Shown: piece after piece, positions 3,952 to 7,448 of the stretch
Position numbering within the stretch: position 1 is the first letter of the stretch
Layout: every line of letters begins with the position of its first letter
Assembly: GCA_023135995.1 (NCBI GenBank)
Contig: JAGLRY010000057.1
Span: 1 to 7,448 of the forward strand
DNA: 7,448 nt
DNA from: Candidatus Aminicenantota bacterium
Lineage (GTDB): Bacteria > Acidobacteriota > Aminicenantia > Aminicenantales > Aminicenantaceae
Reading direction: 5' to 3'
Program-made: the position numbers and the translations under genes
Notes under the pieces: model-generated
The model's database searches: none
What the model was told of the DNA's origin: nothing
What the model saw: the letters and a program-made list of their open reading frames with translations, nothing else

Positions 3952-5649
3952 ATGGGGAAAATGAAGGGTAAAAGAAAGATCAAGAGGTGCCAAGAGCGAA
4001 TGGAAGGTGATAGAGAAAAAGAGGGAGTGAAGGAGAAGAAGAAATCGGAGAGATCTGACGAACTGGCTGATGTCACTCTCGAATCTGGCATCAAAGTCAA
4101 ACCTGTTTATGGGCCTGATGACACCAAAGACATAAATTTTGATCAAGAGATCGGGCAGCCCGGCCAATTCCCCTTCACTCGAGGGATCCATCCGTTCATG
4201 TACCGGAAGCGTCCCTGGACCATGCGTCAGTATTCCGGGTTTGGAACCGCCAAAGAAACGAACGAACGGTTCAAATGGCTCCTTGAACAGGGGCAGACGG
4301 CCCTCAATGTTGCGTTTGACCTTCCCACACAAATGGGATTGGATTCCGATGACCCCATGGCCGAGGAAGAGGTAGGCCGGGTCGGGATGGCGATTGACAC
4401 GCTCGAAGATTTGGAGGAGGCGTTTGTCGATATCCCCATCGACAGGATCAGCACGTCCCTCACGATCAATCCAGTGGCTTCCGTGATGTTGGCCATGTAT
4501 CTTGTTGTTGCAGAAAAACAGGGGATCCCATGGGAAAAGGTGAGGGGAACGACCCAGAACGACATCCTGAAGGAGTACATCGGACGGGGAACATGGATCT
4601 TCCCTGTCGCACCTTCCATCCGGCTCATCGGAGATATGGTCGAGTTCTGTTCGGAGCATGTCCCTAAATTCAATCCGTTCAGTGTCTGCGGCTACCACAT
4701 CCGGGAATCCGGGGCCACTCCTGTGCAGGAAATGGCCTATGCTTTTGAGATCGCCATCACGTATATCGATGAAGTTCTGAGCCGTGGGCTCGATATCGAT
4801 AGCTTTGCCGGCAGGATCGCCTTCAACTTCGACATCCATGGAAATCTGTGGGAACAGGTGGCCAAATTCAGGGCGGGCCGAAGGCTCTGGGCGAAGATCT
4901 TAAAGGAACGTTTCGGAGCTCAAAATCCTCGTTCCATGCTTTTGAGAATGATCGCTGGGGGTGGAGGTGGTGGATTGACCGTCCAGCAGCCAGAGAGTAA
5001 CATCGTGCGCGGTGCTTATTATGCCCTGATCTCCGCGCTCTCGGGGACCCAGACCATGGCTCTCTGCTCTTATGATGAGGCGTACACCATCCCATCCAAA
5101 AAGGCGGCACTGATCAGCTTGAGAACAATGCAGATCCTTGCCGATGAGATGGGCCTCACGGATACGGTCGATCCCTTGGGAGGCTCATACTATATCGAAT
5201 GGCTCACAAAGAAGATGGAGCAAAAGATCATCGAATGCATGAAACAGGTGGAAGACTTCGGAGGCATGATCAAGGCCGTGGAATCCGGATATATTCAGGG
5301 GGAAGTGAGCCGGCAGGCGTATATTCGAGAAAAAAAGATCCAATCAGGAGAGATCCCGAAGATCGGTGTCAATAAGTACGTGATGGAGGAAGAGATAGCC
5401 GATGTGGAGCTCCATCCCTTTAATCCTCAAGTCACCTCAGAGCAGAAGAGAAAGCTCGATGAGATAAAGGCGAAACGGAATGCGAGTGATGTCCATGAGG
5501 CTCTGCAAGGCTTGAGAGTGGCGGCGGAGTCACAAGATAACGTGATGCCGCATCTTCTGCAAGCCGTGAAGAGTGATGCGACACTGGGCGAGATCACACA
5601 AGTTTTTAAGGGTGTCTTCGGCGAATTCAAAGAACCCGTGGGACTATGA
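3952..5649 (+). CDS. Large subunit of a B12-dependent acyl-CoA mutase, MCM-like with remodelled substrate pocket (candidate arylsuccinyl-CoA mutase)
   Basis: This 565-residue protein is the TIM-barrel substrate-binding subunit of the methylmalonyl-CoA mutase family and lacks the B12 domain, which is encoded upstream. Conserved segments include R-P-W-T-M-R-Q-Y at 87-94, F-D-L-P-T-Q at 122-127, T-Q-N-D-I-L-K-E-Y at 201-209, G-Y-H-I-R-E-S-G-A at 247-255 and D-P-L-G-G-S-Y-Y at 407-414. Tyr94 and Arg212 correspond to MCM Tyr89 and Arg207, which recognise the free carboxylate; His249 corresponds to His244. Two pocket segments differ strongly. The usual H-x-Q-T-x-G stretch is I-A-G-G-G-G-G-G at 334-341, and the usual S-L-H-T-N is T-M-A-L-C at 368-372. 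This suggests a bulkier succinyl/malonyl-type substrate, such as (2-aminophenyl)succinyl-CoA in indoleacetate degradation (inference). The first about 36 residues are Lys/Glu-rich; ATG 3961 or 4000 are possible later starts. The stop overlaps the next start. Confidence 0.9.
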   Translation: MGKMKGKRKIKRCQERMEGDREKEGVKEKKKSERSDELADVTLESGIKVKPVYGPDDTKDINFDQEIGQPGQFPFTRGIHPFMYRKRPWTMRQYSGFGTAKETNERFKWLLEQGQTALNVAFDLPTQMGLDSDDPMAEEEVGRVGMAIDTLEDLEEAFVDIPIDRISTSLTINPVASVMLAMYLVVAEKQGIPWEKVRGTTQNDILKEYIGRGTWIFPVAPSIRLIGDMVEFCSEHVPKFNPFSVCGYHIRESGATPVQEMAYAFEIAITYIDEVLSRGLDIDSFAGRIAFNFDIHGNLWEQVAKFRAGRRLWAKILKERFGAQNPRSMLLRMIAGGGGGGLTVQQPESNIVRGAYYALISALSGTQTMALCSYDEAYTIPSKKAALISLRTMQILADEMGLTDTVDPLGGSYYIEWLTKKMEQKIIECMKQVEDFGGMIKAVESGYIQGEVSRQAYIREKKIQSGEIPKIGVNKYVMEEEIADVELHPFNPQVTSEQKRKLDEIKAKRNASDVHEALQGLRVAAESQDNVMPHLLQAVKSDATLGEITQVFKGVFGEFKEPVGL

Positions 5650-7448
5650 CAGAATACAGGATAGGCATTGATGTGGGGGGGACTTTTACTGATTTTCTCC
5701 TGACTTCAAAGGATGGAAGCTCTGAGATCTTCAAGGTTTTATCCACACCCAAGGATCCGTCGATCGGCCTGATGAACGGGCTTTTGGAGATGGCTGAGGC
5801 CAAAGATGTGTCCTTACAGGATTTTATAAAAGACATCACGACCATGGTCCATGGAACCACAGTGACAACAAATGCGGTTTTGACGCGCAGAGGTGCTAAG
5901 ACAGGACTTCTAACGACCCAGGGACTGAGAGATGCCCTGGAGATGCGCAGGGGAATAAGAGAGGAACAGTACAACAACCGTTACACCAACGTAGAGCCGC
6001 TTGTCCCAAGATATCTGCGCTATCCCGTAGAGGAACGGCTCGACTACAAGGGGGATGTTCTCACAGAGATCAAAGAGGCGGACGTGAGTGCTGCTGTCGA
6101 GCTTTTTCAGGACGAAGATGTTGAGGCCATCGCTATCTGTTTCATGAATTCCTTTGCCAATGGCTCTCATGAGACTGTCGCCGCAAAGATTTTCACAGAA
6201 AAAATGCCCGATGCCTATCTGACGGTGTCGTCAGAGTTTTTGCCCAGTATCCGGTTTTACGACCGGATTTCCACGACTGTGCTCAACTCCTATGTCGGAC
6301 CGATTTTGAGGAGTTATCTGAGAAGCCTCATTCAGAAATTAAAGGATATCGGATACGATGGAGTTCTTCTCATCATGCAGTCCAATGGGGGTGTGGTCTC
6401 CCCGGAAAGCGCTATCGACAGCGCAGCCGTCACCCTGCTCTCAGGGCCCGCCGCTGGACCCATGGCGGGCATCGAGTACACATCCATCCAGGGCTATGAG
6501 GACTGTATCACCATCGATATGGGGGGGACAAGCTTTGATGCGGCGCTCATCAAGGATCAAACACCCCTTGTGACCACAGAGGGAGAGATCAACCGTCTGA
6601 GAATAGCGCTCCCCATGTTGGGCATCAACACCATTGGCGCTGGCGGGGGGAGCATCGGTTGGGTGGATGAGGGGGGGCTCTTGCGTATGGGTCCACAGAG
6701 TGCGGGATCCAACCCGGGACCCGCCTGTTATGACCTTGGCGGAGAGCTCCCGACCTGTACGGATGCAGACCTCGTTCTGGGATATCTGAATAAGGATTTT
6801 TTTGCCGGCGGAAAGATACGGCTCGATTATGATTGTGCTGTCCGTGCGATCACGGATAAGATCGCCGAACCGCTGGGAATGGATGTGGTTGAGGCCGCGG
6901 CGGGCATGTACCGGGTGATAAACGTCAACATGGCCTCGGGTGTCCGCGAAGTGAGCGTGAAGCGCGGACACGACCCGAGAGAATTTCCCCTTGTCGTGGC
7001 TGGAGGTGCGGGCCCGGTTCATGCGTGTATGATCGCTCAGGAACTGGAGATCCCGGTCATGATCATCCCCAAGGAATCATCCATCTTTTGTGCAGCCGGC
7101 ATGCTGATGTCGGATTTGAAGCACGACTTTGTAAGAACGTATTCGACACCGCTCCATGGAATGGATGTCGAAAAATTCAGAACATTGTTCAATGATATGG
7201 AGAAAGAGGCCACCGAGCTCCTCAAATCAGAACACATCCCGGAGAGTGCGATCCGACACATCTACTCTCTGGACATGAGGTATGTCAAGCAGTATCACGA
7301 AGTGAATGTGGAGATAACAAAAGAGACGCTGACAAAGGGCGATCTGGCGTCCATCGCACGCAGTTTTCACCCCGAACACAACAGGCTCTTTGGCTACTCG
7401 CTGGAGGAAGAGAAGACGCCTATCGAATTGATCAACTTGAGACTTCTG
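5646..7448 (+). CDS. Hydantoinase/oxoprolinase-family ATPase subunit (HyuA / acetone carboxylase beta type), 3' truncated by window edge
   Basis: The ATG overlaps the mutase stop codon (ATGA), implying translational coupling, and the frame stays open for 601 residues to the window end. The family's ATP-binding hallmarks are present: D-V-G-G-T-F-T-D at 9-16, H-G-T-T-V-T-T-N-A at 69-77, M-Q-S-N-G-G at 244-249, S-G-P-A-A-G at 266-271, D-M-G-G-T-S at 291-296, G-A-G-G-G-S-I at 331-337, S-A-G-S-N-P-G-P-A-C at 352-361, T-D-A-D-L at 372-376 and G-G-A-G-P-V-H-A at 453-460. Relatives use ATP to activate an amide, lactam or ketone oxygen (N-methylhydantoinase, 5-oxoprolinase, acetone and acetophenone carboxylases). 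In anaerobic indoleacetate breakdown a related pair (IaaC/IaaE, from memory) opens the oxindole ring. A HyuB-type partner gene is expected downstream. Coupling to the mutase favours a shared pathway; the substrate is inferred, not shown. Confidence 0.92.
   Translation, partial: MTEYRIGIDVGGTFTDFLLTSKDGSSEIFKVLSTPKDPSIGLMNGLLEMAEAKDVSLQDFIKDITTMVHGTTVTTNAVLTRRGAKTGLLTTQGLRDALEMRRGIREEQYNNRYTNVEPLVPRYLRYPVEERLDYKGDVLTEIKEADVSAAVELFQDEDVEAIAICFMNSFANGSHETVAAKIFTEKMPDAYLTVSSEFLPSIRFYDRISTTVLNSYVGPILRSYLRSLIQKLKDIGYDGVLLIMQSNGGVVSPESAIDSAAVTLLSGPAAGPMAGIEYTSIQGYEDCITIDMGGTSFDAALIKDQTPLVTTEGEINRLRIALPMLGINTIGAGGGSIGWVDEGGLLRMGPQSAGSNPGPACYDLGGELPTCTDADLVLGYLNKDFFAGGKIRLDYDCAVRAITDKIAEPLGMDVVEAAAGMYRVINVNMASGVREVSVKRGHDPREFPLVVAGGAGPVHACMIAQELEIPVMIIPKESSIFCAAGMLMSDLKHDFVRTYSTPLHGMDVEKFRTLFNDMEKEATELLKSEHIPESAIRHIYSLDMRYVKQYHEVNVEITKETLTKGDLASIARSFHPEHNRLFGYSLEEEKTPIELINLRLL

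Noticed and set aside
3913..4839. 308-residue open frame on the minus strand
   Set aside because: It lies antisense to the strongly conserved mutase large-subunit gene, and its translation is rich in His/Asp/Arg with no recognisable domain; it is a shadow of the real gene.
3952..5649. Plain methylmalonyl-CoA mutase or isobutyryl/2-hydroxyisobutyryl-CoA mutase
   Set aside because: Tyr94 and Arg212 argue against isobutyryl-type (Phe/Gln) and 2-hydroxyisobutyryl-type (Ile) enzymes, while the six-glycine pocket loop argues against an ordinary methylmalonyl-CoA mutase.

Overview
The window reads as part of a catabolic region of an anaerobic bacterium, most likely a sulfate-reducing or syntrophic Desulfobacterota-type organism. 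This is inferred from gene content (a 2[4Fe-4S] ferredoxin beside an enoate-reductase-like flavoprotein, and a split B12-dependent acyl-CoA mutase coupled to a hydantoinase/oxoprolinase-type ATPase) and from the mid-range G+C of the main genes. No marker gene fixes the taxonomy.

Layout. (1) Bases 1-1175, plus strand: the C-terminal end of an FAD/NAD(P)H oxidoreductase of the old-yellow-enzyme/2-enoate reductase type, a two-cluster ferredoxin, and a small VOC-fold protein related to methylmalonyl-CoA epimerase but lacking conserved active-site residues. A 16-bp direct repeat lies between the last two genes. (2) Bases 1363-2151, plus strand: a stand-alone GNAT acetyltransferase with a C-terminal thioredoxin-like/YoaP-type domain. 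(3) Bases 2171-2965, minus strand: an AT-rich class I glutamine amidotransferase-like gene with an N-terminal membrane anchor, convergent with the GNAT gene. (4) Bases 2952-3428: a gene-poor stretch with two pairs of inverted repeats whose outer ends begin CCT, read as two short, decayed or miniature insertion elements (2952-3097 and 3174-3428). (5) Bases 3458-7448, plus strand: a good sigma70-type promoter followed by an operon for the B12-binding mutase subunit, the large mutase subunit, and (ATGA overlap) a HyuA/oxoprolinase-type ATPase that runs off the window.

The main observation concerns block 5. The mutase keeps the Tyr and Arg that mark carboxylate-bearing (methylmalonyl/succinyl-type) substrates, and the catalytic His, but the pocket segment that normally reads His-x-Gln-Thr is replaced by a run of six glycines. 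A His-Thr-Asn motif further on is also replaced. A MCM-type mutase with a widened pocket, translationally coupled to an ATP-dependent lactamase/carboxylase-type protein, matches the logic of anaerobic indoleacetate degradation (the Iaa pathway). There, a hydantoinase-like enzyme opens the oxindole ring and a B12 mutase converts (2-aminophenyl)succinyl-CoA to (2-aminobenzyl)malonyl-CoA. Assignment to this pathway, or to a related aryl- or alkyl-succinyl-CoA pathway, is inference. The enoate-reductase/ferredoxin/VOC block could belong to the same metabolism, with the GNAT and amidotransferase genes and the repeats lying between the two parts.
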